DNA from: Saccharofermentans sp.
GTDB lineage: Bacteria; Bacillota; Clostridia; Saccharofermentanales; Saccharofermentanaceae
Reading direction: 5' to 3'
Length of the DNA: 64,000 nt
NCBI GenBank assembly: GCA_024688685.1
Contig: JAILDX010000039.1
Coordinates: 62,001-126,000, forward strand
In this document: in pieces, positions 42,660 to 51,035 of the stretch
Layout of the letters: each line of letters starts with the position of its first letter
Numbering within the stretch: the stretch's first letter is position 1
Position numbers and translations under genes: made by a program
Notes under the pieces: model-generated
Seen by the model: the letters and a program-made list of their open reading frames with translations, nothing else
Database searches by the model: none
What the model was told of the DNA's origin: nothing

Positions 42660-43256
42660 ATGACACGTGAACCGACACAGAAGAGAAGCATAGAGAAAAA
42701 GCAGCGTATCAAGGATGCCGCTTTCGATCTCATGGCTGAAAACGGTTATCACAATACAAGCTCAAATGAGATAGCAAAGAAGGCCGGAGTATCCATAGGA
42801 ACTTTCTATTCTTATTTCAAAGATAAGAAAGATCTGTATGAAGAACTCGTCGGTGATATATATGAGTACGTAATTTCTTCCACTGCAACAGATCTGAATG
42901 ATCCGTCTGATGATCAAGATCCAAGGATGATCGCAGAACAGATAATACGCAAAGTATTGCAAAGCCACTACTACAAAAAAGATTTCCAGAAAGAGATAGC
43001 TTCACTATCCCAGCAATCTGATGAATTCCGCATGATCGAGGACCGTTACAGGCAGCATGTTCCGGAACTTTTTATGGGGATAATAAGAGATTCGGGACTC
43101 AAACTCAGGGTGGCTGATCCGGAGGTCTCTGCACGGATAGTTATGACGACTGTGGAATCAGTTATTCACGAGACGGTATTCAATGGCGACGGCAGTCAGG
43201 ATGAACGGGTGATCAGCGAATTGACTGATCTTGTCTTCCGTTATCTTTTTGTTTGA
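42660..43256 (+). CDS. TetR-family regulator of the MacB-like system
   Basis: A 198-residue TetR protein (HTH residues 15-60: SNEIAKKAGVSIGTFYSYFKDKKDLYEEL). It is divergent from the ABC genes with two TGAGCA-type operators between. The promoter ends six bases before ATG, so the transcript is probably leaderless. The ligand is unknown. The 132 bp after it, up to the convergent hydrolase-like gene, show no feature I can support. Confidence 0.93.
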   Translation: MTREPTQKRSIEKKQRIKDAAFDLMAENGYHNTSSNEIAKKAGVSIGTFYSYFKDKKDLYEELVGDIYEYVISSTATDLNDPSDDQDPRMIAEQIIRKVLQSHYYKKDFQKEIASLSQQSDEFRMIEDRYRQHVPELFMGIIRDSGLKLRVADPEVSARIVMTTVESVIHETVFNGDGSQDERVISELTDLVFRYLFV

Positions 43257-43388
43257 TTAAGATCTTACCCGCATATGCTTTTAGGAGCTGTCGGATCGAA
43301 ATGTCGGTACGACTATCACATATTCATCTTCAAATACTATTCTGCTCATATAATAATTATATCAGCCCTAAATCTCCGGCGTTTTATT

Positions 43389-44045
43389 TTATAAGATCGT
43401 TCCCTTATATTCTTCCGCTGTCCTGCTCTTATCCGGAACATACCAGTAATCACAGGAATCTGCTCCGGTTGCAACAGTATGCGTCCTTATCAGCTTTGCA
43501 TGCATCAGTTTTGCAAAGGCATGATCCAATGCACACATATGCGGGATCAGATCCATATATCCATACTTTTGCGCATATGCAACCAGTGGACATCCCACCA
43601 GAGTAAAGGCGTATCCTTCAGTCTTATTATCCGGGTTTACACACATGCCCCAAGTCTCCAGCCACTCACCCTGGGATTGCTTTTGACTGACAAGTTCCGC
43701 GTATTTTGTGTAGCTCTTGTACAGATAATTTCTCAGAGCTGACAGCACCGGTTTTCTGTTAATGTTCAGAAAGAGACCTGCCCACTTAAGATGTTTATAC
43801 AGATCCTCTATGATCTCATCGACAGCCTCTCCCGCCATGCGATGATCCGTTGCTTCATAGAATGATAAGAACAGCAGAAACATGTCAAGATTACCTGCCA
43901 GCGTATTTTCCTTCCCACCCATGTCCGGTGCTTTAGACCTTAAACCCGGAAGTATCTCACCGGCTTTCTTTATGATCTCCTTTTCTTCTCCCGGAAAATG
44001 CTTTTTGAGATACCGGATTATCGCTTTCCTAACCTGCTTTTCCAC
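43389..44045 (-). CDS. L-2-amino-thiazoline-4-carboxylate hydrolase family protein, copy 1
   Basis: A 218-residue protein. The C-terminal third shows the family pattern: FTLVGCPLVAYAQKYG, MCALDHAF, then RTHTVATGADSCDYWY, with cysteines and an aspartate in order. The founding enzyme opens the thiazoline ring of a cysteine precursor; the substrates of clostridial homologues are unknown. Start GTG 44045 follows AAGGTG. It is the last gene of an operon after the methyltransferase, another homologue and the ABC pair. Confidence 0.75.
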   Translation of the reverse strand: MEKQVRKAIIRYLKKHFPGEEKEIIKKAGEILPGLRSKAPDMGGKENTLAGNLDMFLLFLSFYEATDHRMAGEAVDEIIEDLYKHLKWAGLFLNINRKPVLSALRNYLYKSYTKYAELVSQKQSQGEWLETWGMCVNPDNKTEGYAFTLVGCPLVAYAQKYGYMDLIPHMCALDHAFAKLMHAKLIRTHTVATGADSCDYWYVPDKSRTAEEYKGTIL

Positions 44046-44057
44046 TAATTACACCTT

Positions 44058-44696
44058 TCATTTTCTCGCTACGAGATGAAGCCTGAACTTTTTTGCTGCC
44101 TTTAGTTTCTCGACCTTAAGTTTTGCATTGTTGCAATATGTTCTTACCTCATCTAATGAACTGGCTTTAACATCGCCATGACCGGCAAGATTTGCGAGCG
44201 GCATTTCGGTGTGGTTCATAAGCCAGAGCACTGCTTTGGGAGCTGTATAATCCTGTAATATCAGCCTTCCGCCGGGCCTCAATACTCTGTACACACTATT
44301 GAAAAAATCCTGAGGATTGGGATAGTGGTGAAAACTGTTTGAGCATATGATCACATCGAAACTGTTTTCATCAAACGGCAGGTTCTCGCAATCACCGACG
44401 ACCCACTCAACACCTTCAAGATTCTTGGATTTGCCGACCTCGATCATCTTCGGAGTGATGTCTATACCCGTATAGCGCTTTGAAGGATCCTTTTCGTAGA
44501 GCAAAGAGATCATAGGACCCGTTCCGCACCCGCAGTCAAGCAGATCATAATAATCCTCCTTCTCAAGCTCTGAAGCTATGTAAGGATAATCATCTTTGCA
44601 GATCTCATATATTCCGGCGTTGCTTGATTCATAGATTGAAGCCGCCTTCGTAAACTCTTTGATCGTCAGATCCTTGTACTCTTTGTCAGTGCGCAT
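44058..44696 (-). CDS. Class I SAM-dependent methyltransferase
   Basis: A 212-residue methyltransferase of the UbiE/Methyltransf_11 type: motif I LLDCGCGTGPMISLLY, acidic loop YTGIDITPKMIEVG, GDCENLPFDENSFDVII and the post-motif RVLRPGGRLIL. The acceptor is unknown. It lies between two hydrolase-family genes in the operon that begins with the ABC pair, which suggests small-molecule modification. ATG 44696 follows AGAGGTG. Confidence 0.92.
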   Translation of the reverse strand: MRTDKEYKDLTIKEFTKAASIYESSNAGIYEICKDDYPYIASELEKEDYYDLLDCGCGTGPMISLLYEKDPSKRYTGIDITPKMIEVGKSKNLEGVEWVVGDCENLPFDENSFDVIICSNSFHHYPNPQDFFNSVYRVLRPGGRLILQDYTAPKAVLWLMNHTEMPLANLAGHGDVKASSLDEVRTYCNNAKLKVEKLKAAKKFRLHLVARK

Positions 44697-44717
44697 ATTT
44701 TCACCTCTTGAATCCAC

Positions 44718-45338
44718 CTATTTCGTTTTATAAAGATAAAAGTCACACTTTGTTCCACCGGTACCAAGTGTCTGTGTTCTCTCGAAAACAATACCTTTAA
44801 GATATGCATATGCATAAATGTCGTTCTTGCAGAAGATATGAGCTATCTCCGGACATCCCAGTTCCGTCGTATATCTAACATACGGACATGCGAGGACATC
44901 AAAACGCAATGAATCTCCGTCAGCATGATGGAACTTCTGCCTGAAACCTGCAGATTCCCCGAACATCGTCCTGGCCCCTTTGGCAAACCCCTTAAGGAAT
45001 ATTGTTTTTCCAAACGGCATCTTTACCATTCGCTGATATGTCTTGGCGGTCTCCTTGGCATAAGAAGCCATTCCTTCCTCTATGATCTCAAGAGCTTTAT
45101 CCGGTGTTGCTTCTTTCAAAGACAGATACAACGCTGAAGCGTTAAATATGCCTTTTGTATGAACATATTCTTCCTTAGAGAAAGGTGGATATCTGTTTGT
45201 GATTTCAGACAAAATTACCGCTGCTCTGTTCCAGACATCATTTCCTTTATCCTCTCCAAGGCATGAATCGATCATCATCCTGATAGCACAGGAAGGCTTT
45301 GAATCCTCCAATATTTTTAAAGCTTCGTTCTTATCCAT
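44718..45338 (-). CDS. L-2-amino-thiazoline-4-carboxylate hydrolase family protein, copy 2
   Basis: A 206-residue protein ending in the family pattern RFDVLACPYVRYTTELGCPE, FCKNDIY, and FERTQTLGTGGTKCDFYLY. It is very close to the copy at 58458-59033 in this end (FTRTQTLGKGGECCDFHFY). The first 110 residues are helical and less conserved. It lies 21 bp after the second ABC gene and is probably co-transcribed with it. Confidence 0.8.
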   Translation of the reverse strand: MDKNEALKILEDSKPSCAIRMMIDSCLGEDKGNDVWNRAAVILSEITNRYPPFSKEEYVHTKGIFNASALYLSLKEATPDKALEIIEEGMASYAKETAKTYQRMVKMPFGKTIFLKGFAKGARTMFGESAGFRQKFHHADGDSLRFDVLACPYVRYTTELGCPEIAHIFCKNDIYAYAYLKGIVFERTQTLGTGGTKCDFYLYKTK

Positions 45339-45359
45339 CTGTTCACCTTATTAATGCAA

Positions 45360-47090
45360 TCAGGCTTCCTGAAGCGATACCATATGCGCATAAGTTCCGT
45401 TCTGCGTCATGAGTGTCTCGTGATTGCCTCTCTCGGTTATCTTTCCGTCTGTTACGACAAGGATCTGGTCGGCATTCCTTATGGTCCTTAACCTATGTGC
45501 GATAACAAGCAGTGTTTTGTCTTTGCACAACTCTGAAATAGCCTCCTGGATAGCACGTTCATTATCAGCATCCACACTTGCGGTAGCCTCATCAAGGATA
45601 ACGATGGGCGAATCCTTCAATATGCATCTGGCGATGGATATTCTCTGCTGCTCACCGCCTGATAGTGATGCACCTCCTTCACCGATAACGGTATCAAATC
45701 CGTTCGGAAGCTGCATTATAAAATCGTAGCATCTTGCTTTCTTTGCAGCTTCCTCAACTTCCTCACGTGTTGCATCGGGACGGCCAATCGCAATATTGTT
45801 ATATACGGTATCCTGGAACAGATATACGCGCTGGAAAACCATGCTTATCTGATCCATAAGGCTGCCGAGAGAAATATCTCTGATATCTTCCCCTCTTACA
45901 AGGATCTTGCCGTTCTTCACATCCCAGAATCTTGCAAGGAGCGAAGCTATCGTTGATTTACCGCCGCCGGAAGGACCGACCAGAGCTGTCATTTCGCCCT
46001 GCTTTATCTTGAACGAGACATTGGTGAGTACGTCCTTTTCCGTGTATGCAAATCCAACATTCTCGTATTCGATCTCATCGATCCCTGATGCATCTGATAC
46101 GGATACCAGTGTATTCTTGCCATTGTCGGCAAGCTCTTCTGCAGCAAATACTTCCTCTATACGGTCAAGGCTTGCAGATGTGACCGTGAGTCTTGCCATC
46201 TGACCGTAATAGCTCTTGATGGATACAAACACATCGAAAAGGAAGAGCGCCATACCGGCCATATATTCAGCTGATATCGATCCGGAAGTATATAGGTATG
46301 CACTCAACGCGAGCACCAGAGCCGTACCAATTCCAAAAGTAAGATACAGCGCTCTTGACCATGGTGTGTATGCCTTCTCAAAATCAATACTTTCCCTGCA
46401 GCTTTTCGCGAACTCATCTGTAAGTCTCCTGGACTTATCTCCGAGCATGTTATAGGATTTGATGATCCCGATGCCTTCAGCAAAATCCAGTACTTCCTCG
46501 GTAAGAGATTCTGAGGCTTCCTGCTTGATTACAGAATGTTTCATTGATGTCTTAAGCATAAGGTTTCCGACAATGATAAATGCTCCGACAACCAAAAGTG
46601 ATAAAAGTCCCATTCTGATATCCATTACGAACATCATGACTACCATGATGATCTGAGAAATGAGAAATGTTACGAGTTCGGATAGAACACCCATGCAGTT
46701 TTCTTCAATGAAGACCATATCGGTTGCAAGAACAGAACTGATCTTTCCGATATTTCCTTCGGTAAAATAACCCATCGGAAGTTTTCTAAGATGATCACCG
46801 AGCTTAAGTCTCATGTCAGCAAATACCATATATCCGGTTGCCGACTGCAAAACATTGGATATGTGTTCAAAGACAGCCTCGAGTATTACACTGGCCAAAA
46901 CAGCAACACCAAAATAGATACACTTGGTCTTATCCATCTCGCCCCTCATAAAAAGACTGATGCAGATAAAGCACAACATCAGGGGAACTTTCATCATTAA
47001 CCCTTTAAGGAAAGCTGTTATATAGGATGCTCTTATCCTTGTTTTATACTTCCCAGTCATATTGATTATTCTGTGTAATATCTTCAACAT
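45360..47090 (-). CDS. ABC transporter, membrane-ATPase fusion (second partner of pair 1)
   Basis: A 576-residue half-transporter: six membrane helices (about 20-310) and an ATPase with Walker A GPSGGGKST, signature LSGGEQQR, Walker B VILDEATAS and H loop IAHRL. It should form a heterodimer with the gene just upstream. Pairs of this type include exporters and the iron-chelate importers IrtAB and YbtPQ; given the feo genes, hydrolase family and iron box nearby, import or export of an iron-related small molecule is inferred. ATG 47090 follows AAGGAG. Confidence 0.93.
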   Translation of the reverse strand: MLKILHRIINMTGKYKTRIRASYITAFLKGLMMKVPLMLCFICISLFMRGEMDKTKCIYFGVAVLASVILEAVFEHISNVLQSATGYMVFADMRLKLGDHLRKLPMGYFTEGNIGKISSVLATDMVFIEENCMGVLSELVTFLISQIIMVVMMFVMDIRMGLLSLLVVGAFIIVGNLMLKTSMKHSVIKQEASESLTEEVLDFAEGIGIIKSYNMLGDKSRRLTDEFAKSCRESIDFEKAYTPWSRALYLTFGIGTALVLALSAYLYTSGSISAEYMAGMALFLFDVFVSIKSYYGQMARLTVTSASLDRIEEVFAAEELADNGKNTLVSVSDASGIDEIEYENVGFAYTEKDVLTNVSFKIKQGEMTALVGPSGGGKSTIASLLARFWDVKNGKILVRGEDIRDISLGSLMDQISMVFQRVYLFQDTVYNNIAIGRPDATREEVEEAAKKARCYDFIMQLPNGFDTVIGEGGASLSGGEQQRISIARCILKDSPIVILDEATASVDADNERAIQEAISELCKDKTLLVIAHRLRTIRNADQILVVTDGKITERGNHETLMTQNGTYAHMVSLQEA

Positions 47091-47095
47091 ACCGA

Positions 47096-48829
47096 TCACG
47101 CTCCTTTTATCTTCCATGTGCTTGCGCTGACAGACGCATCCCACAGTTTCTTATATTCTGAACAGGAATCCAGTAACCGTTCATGTGTATCGGACGCAAC
47201 ACATATTCCATCCTTCATTACGCATATCTTATCTGCATTCTTTATTGTTGAAAGACGGTGCGCAATGACAAGAACCGTTTTATCCTTAACGATCTCATCA
47301 AGTGCCGCATTCATCTTCTCCTCATTCTCCGGATCCATAAATGCGGTTGCCTCATCGAGGACTATTACAGGTGCATCTTTGAGAATTGCTCTCGCCAGCG
47401 AGATCCTCTGACGTTCGCCACCGGATAGCTGCTTACCTCCATCTCCTGCCTGTGTCATGATACCGTCAGGAAATCTATTGAGGAACTCTTCACACTGAGC
47501 TCTTTGGGCGGCCATAAGAACTTCTTCCCTTGTTGCATCAGGTCTGCCGATAAGAATGTTCTCGTACAGAGTGGTATTAAACAGAAACTGTTCCTGTGAT
47601 ACAAATGCAACATGATCATTCAGCGCCTCAAGCTTCATGTCTGTAATGTCCTGACCTCCGATTGTTATGGAACCGGAATTAAGATCATAGTAGTGAACCA
47701 AAAGCTTTGCCAAAGTTGATTTACCGCTTCCTGATTCTCCGACAAGAGCAGTAGTTGTCCCCTGCTTAAGTGACAGATCAACACCGTGTAAGACTTCTTT
47801 CTCATCGTAGCCGAAATGGATATCTTTGAACTCAATGTCATAGTTACTGCCGGAAAAATCAGACGTTCCCTCCTTAAGAGCAGGCTTATCCATCATCTTC
47901 TCGAGTTCTGCGATCTTGTAGTCAAGCTGAGGGAACTTTCCAGCAAAATTAAGTGCTTTAAGGAATGACGGACCTACAGCAAAAGACATGCACATGACCA
48001 GTATCAGCTTGTCGACACTTATTGTTCCTCCGAGAACCATTCCTGAACCGAAAGGAAGCATCAGTAATACGAGGCACGGCAATACGCTTGTATATGCAGC
48101 CATCCACGGCCAGCATACCTTATACCATGCAATCGTAAAATCGCGGTAACTTCTTACCACATCGCCAAACTTTTTGTATGAGTCGCCGTCTTTATTAAAG
48201 ACCTTAACTACTTCCATTCCGTTGACATATTCGATTATCGTATTATTCATTCTGGCGGCTGATTCGTAATAAGCATTCATCTTTGACATACCCTGCTTCA
48301 TCATCATGCCCATCGCGAACATTCCAACAATAAGTGGAACCAGAGAAAGAAGACCAAGTCTCCAGTCTGTTATGAACATCAGAATAATAATGATCACCGG
48401 AATTGCTATATTGGCTATGCCCTCCGGAATTGCATGTGCAAGCAGAAGTTCGATCTGATCGATATCATCAGTGAAGACTTTCTTGATACGTCCCGTTCCC
48501 AATTCCTTTATGCTTCCGAGGGGCTGCTTCTCAAGTTTGCCCTGCAATGATATACGCAGGTTTTTCAGAGTGTTATAAGCACTTATATGCGAGAATTCCA
48601 ACCCCTGTACATATGACAGCGAATAGATGATCTCACACACTGCCACAACAGCTACCCTGATCAATACGAAAGTCATATCAACACTTTCTCCTCTGGTCAG
48701 GGGCGATATGATCTGATACAAAAAGAAATACGGCATTACCGATGCGATTATGCCTATGGACATCATAATAACTGCCCATACCGTGTATTTCTTATACTCT
48801 CCGATATACGGAGCCACTCTTTTAAACAT
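47096..48829 (-). CDS. ABC transporter, membrane-ATPase fusion (first partner of pair 1)
   Basis: A 577-residue half-transporter with six helices (about 15-305), Walker A GESGSGKST, signature LSGGERQR and Walker B VLDEATAFMDP. It is first in the operon and is preceded by box GTTAGC-TTAG-GCTAAC about 20 bp before its start. The sequence is only distantly related to the second partner, typical of heterodimers. The TetR gene upstream runs in the same direction. Confidence 0.93.
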   Translation of the reverse strand: MFKRVAPYIGEYKKYTVWAVIMMSIGIIASVMPYFFLYQIISPLTRGESVDMTFVLIRVAVVAVCEIIYSLSYVQGLEFSHISAYNTLKNLRISLQGKLEKQPLGSIKELGTGRIKKVFTDDIDQIELLLAHAIPEGIANIAIPVIIIILMFITDWRLGLLSLVPLIVGMFAMGMMMKQGMSKMNAYYESAARMNNTIIEYVNGMEVVKVFNKDGDSYKKFGDVVRSYRDFTIAWYKVCWPWMAAYTSVLPCLVLLMLPFGSGMVLGGTISVDKLILVMCMSFAVGPSFLKALNFAGKFPQLDYKIAELEKMMDKPALKEGTSDFSGSNYDIEFKDIHFGYDEKEVLHGVDLSLKQGTTTALVGESGSGKSTLAKLLVHYYDLNSGSITIGGQDITDMKLEALNDHVAFVSQEQFLFNTTLYENILIGRPDATREEVLMAAQRAQCEEFLNRFPDGIMTQAGDGGKQLSGGERQRISLARAILKDAPVIVLDEATAFMDPENEEKMNAALDEIVKDKTVLVIAHRLSTIKNADKICVMKDGICVASDTHERLLDSCSEYKKLWDASVSASTWKIKGA

Positions 48830-48849
48830 TTCCTGTCTCCTCTCTGCTG

Positions 48850-48865
48850 GTTAGCTTAGGCTAAC
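48850..48865 (-). promoter_or_regulatory. Iron box before ABC pair 1
   Basis: GTTAGC-TTAG-GCTAAC, a perfect-arm copy of the recurring palindrome. It is 21 bp before the start codon, so it overlaps the start of transcription or the ribosome site. A TAATAT hexamer lies at 48874-48879 (minus). Confidence 0.8.
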
Positions 48866-48879
48866 TCGTTGTGTATATT

Positions 48880-48903
48880 AAAAGCCGCGCAGCGACGGCT
48901 TTT
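48880..48903 (-). terminator. Terminator-like hairpin after the TetR gene at 48912
   Basis: Arms AAGCCG/CGGCTT with an 8-nt loop and TTTT on the minus strand, eight bases beyond the stop. It separates the TetR gene from the ABC operon. Confidence 0.7.
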
Positions 48904-48911
48904 TTACCTGT

Positions 48912-49526
48912 TTATAAAAGACCTATTGCTTCTGTCCAGTTAAAGAATCTGCACATAACCCCGCAGTGTTCCTCAATCTCCTTCCATGTCATCTTGTGGA
49001 TGAAAGGCTCGTAAATGGAAGTCCAGAAAGATGTGCAAAGAACATGCATCTGTGCTTCAGATATATCAGCCTTTGCAAGTCCCCTCTTTTTTGTCTCAAG
49101 GTAATACTGCATATAGGCTTCAGTCATGCGTAATGCAAAATCATGTTCGTAATTCTCATATGATGTGCCTGAAGACTTCTCAAGCAGGATAACCAGATCC
49201 TTACGAAATCCCCAGATCATTCTGAACATATTCAAAACATATTCCTCATCCATGATCCAGGTGCTCCTGATCTGATCATCGGACATGCCGGCAAAATCTA
49301 TCTCGGTACGAAGTTTGATAAAACTGTCCATCTTGTCAGCCGCATCCTTAACAACGGCCTGAAAGAGTTCCTCTTTACCTTTATACCGCTTATAAACAGC
49401 TCCGGTTGTTACACCTGCATTCTCACAGATGCGTTTAAGATCAGCCTTTATAAATCCGTTAGCAATAAACTCTTCACGGGCACTTTTTAGCAGTCTTGGA
49501 TCGATACTTGTATCACGAACAGACAT
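48912..49526 (-). CDS. TetR-family regulator (cassette 1)
   Basis: A 204-residue TetR protein with HTH residues 12-58 (LKRICENAGVTTGAVYKRYKGKEEL). The ligand domain contains LEKSSGTSYENYEHDF, which matches LESSGGTSYEHFVDEL in the TetR protein at 62679-63290, so the two are relatives and each heads a similar TetR-ABC-ABC cassette. ATG 49526 follows GCGAGG. Confidence 0.93.
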   Translation of the reverse strand: MSVRDTSIDPRLLKSAREEFIANGFIKADLKRICENAGVTTGAVYKRYKGKEELFQAVVKDAADKMDSFIKLRTEIDFAGMSDDQIRSTWIMDEEYVLNMFRMIWGFRKDLVILLEKSSGTSYENYEHDFALRMTEAYMQYYLETKKRGLAKADISEAQMHVLCTSFWTSIYEPFIHKMTWKEIEEHCGVMCRFFNWTEAIGLL

Positions 49527-49547
49527 TTTAACCTCGCAAGCTGATAG

Positions 49548-49570
49548 TACTGATAATCAAATTATCGGTA
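49548..49570 (-). promoter_or_regulatory. TetR operator
   Basis: TACTGATAAT-CAA-ATTATCGGTA, a 23-bp inverted repeat with one mismatch, downstream of a minus TTGACA (49597-49602 region). Probably bound by the TetR protein encoded at 48912-49526. Confidence 0.65.
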
Positions 49571-49627
49571 ATCTTTTTATCATACACATTGAACAATGTC
49601 AACAATTATAAGGATTTGCGTTTATAA

Positions 49628-49694
49628 GTTAGATACCGCTAACATTTGTCATTGACAACACTATATAATGATGATAAAGTTAGCGGCGTCTAAC
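49628..49694 (+). promoter_or_regulatory. ECF operon promoter with two iron boxes
   Basis: Box GTTAGA-TACC-GCTAAC (49628-49643) lies upstream of TTGACA (49653-49658). Box GTTAGC-GGCG-TCTAAC (49679-49694) lies at the expected start. Centres are 51 bp apart. The -10 box is uncertain (TAAAGT at 17-bp spacing). Confidence 0.75.
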
Positions 49695-49737
49695 TGCGAC
49701 CTTACAACAAGAGGATATTTAAAGGAGAGTCAATAAG

Positions 49738-50340
49738 ATGAGCACAGAAACAAACAGCAACAAGTTAAAGCCAAAGGATTTTATCACCGTAGGAATCTTT
49801 ACTGCGATCATATTTGTAGTTGAATTCGCATGCGGAATGCTTGGATATATCCATCCTTTCATCGTTGCATCTTATGTTGTTATGATTCCTCTTGTAGGTG
49901 CCATCCCCATGATGCTTTTTTATACGAAGGTCCAGAAGTTCGGTATGATCACCATCATGTCTGTTCTTATCGCAATAATCATGTTCGTTGCCGGAATGGG
50001 ATTCCTGGGCGCGCCCCTCATCATCGCAGCAGGTGTAGCAGCAGATCTTATCGCAAGATCAGGCAAATATAAGAGTTTCAAAACAACCATGTTAAGCTAT
50101 GGTGTGTTCTGCCTCTGGATATGTGCAAACTATTTTCCTGTCATCATCACTGCAGAGTCTTACCGTCAGGATCTTATCGACGGAGGATACTCTGCTGAAT
50201 ACTGCAATAACTTATTCCTTGCGATCAATTACAAGACTATCGCAGTATTGCTCGTTCTCTGCTTCGTATTCGGATGCATCGGTGCCGTAATCGGAAAAGC
50301 AGTAGTTAAAAAGCATTTCGAGAAGGCCGGAATAGTGTGA
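49738..50340 (+). CDS. ECF transporter substrate-binding (S) component, MptD/Trep_Strep type
   Basis: A 200-residue membrane protein with six helices (about 14-34, 39-60, 68-95, 100-118, 122-142, 165-188) and the family start KPKDFITVGIFTAIIF. S components bind the substrate and dock on the EcfT-EcfA module. Members of this Trep_Strep group are associated with haem or metal-porphyrin and iron supply in some Gram-positive bacteria, a link I recall but cannot prove here. It is first in a dedicated three-gene operon with iron boxes. ATG follows AAAGGAGAG. Confidence 0.85.
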   Translation: MSTETNSNKLKPKDFITVGIFTAIIFVVEFACGMLGYIHPFIVASYVVMIPLVGAIPMMLFYTKVQKFGMITIMSVLIAIIMFVAGMGFLGAPLIIAAGVAADLIARSGKYKSFKTTMLSYGVFCLWICANYFPVIITAESYRQDLIDGGYSAEYCNNLFLAINYKTIAVLLVLCFVFGCIGAVIGKAVVKKHFEKAGIV

Positions 50341-51035
50341 TGAGACTCGATCCGAGAACAAAGCTGTACATGATCCTGATCGTCTCGGCGGTCGTCATGA
50401 TGAGCGCCACAACACCCTTTTTGTGGGCTGTCAGGATCTTAATGACTTTGATCCCGGTAATCCTTCTTGTCATTGAGAAGAAATACACAAGTGCACTTGG
50501 TTTTACTTTTTTGTATGTTGCAGCGCTTGTACTGACATTCGCATTTTTATCGGAGAATTCGGCAAGTTTTTTCAAATCATTCGTTACGGGATACAGCGGA
50601 ATCGTAGTGCAGTTTATGCCGTGTATCATTACAGCCTGGTATGTGGTAAGGACAACAAAGATCGACGAGTTTATGTCAGCCATGCAAAAGATGCATCTGC
50701 CTGACGGCATAACGATATCACTGGCTGTTGTCATGAGATTCTTTCCGACGATTGCCGAAGAGTATTCTGCCATCAGTGATGCCATGAAGATGCGCGGTAT
50801 ATCATTGGGCGGCGGCAACGCAGTGAAAATGATCGAGTACCGCATGATCCCTCTCCTGTTTTCATGCGTAAACATAGGGGACGAATTATCAGCAGCTGCC
50901 ATCACAAGAGGCCTTGGAGGAAAAGTAAAAAGGACCAGCGTTGAGGAGCTTAAGCTTCGCTTCGTTGACTGGCTGTTAATAGCAGCATTTACATCAGTTT
51001 TGGTAATCTTCGTGTTGTATAAATACATCTTATGA
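50340..51035 (+). CDS. ECF transporter transmembrane (T) component
   Basis: A 231-residue protein of the CbiQ/EcfT family: LDPRTKLYMILIV start, four or five helices, and the cytosolic coupling region with the family's Ala-Arg-Gly-type motif seen as AAITRGLGG near residue 186. It links the S component to the ATPase. It is coupled to the S gene by a one-base overlap (TGATG) and to the ATPase gene by ATGA. Confidence 0.92.
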   Translation: MRLDPRTKLYMILIVSAVVMMSATTPFLWAVRILMTLIPVILLVIEKKYTSALGFTFLYVAALVLTFAFLSENSASFFKSFVTGYSGIVVQFMPCIITAWYVVRTTKIDEFMSAMQKMHLPDGITISLAVVMRFFPTIAEEYSAISDAMKMRGISLGGGNAVKMIEYRMIPLLFSCVNIGDELSAAAITRGLGGKVKRTSVEELKLRFVDWLLIAAFTSVLVIFVLYKYIL

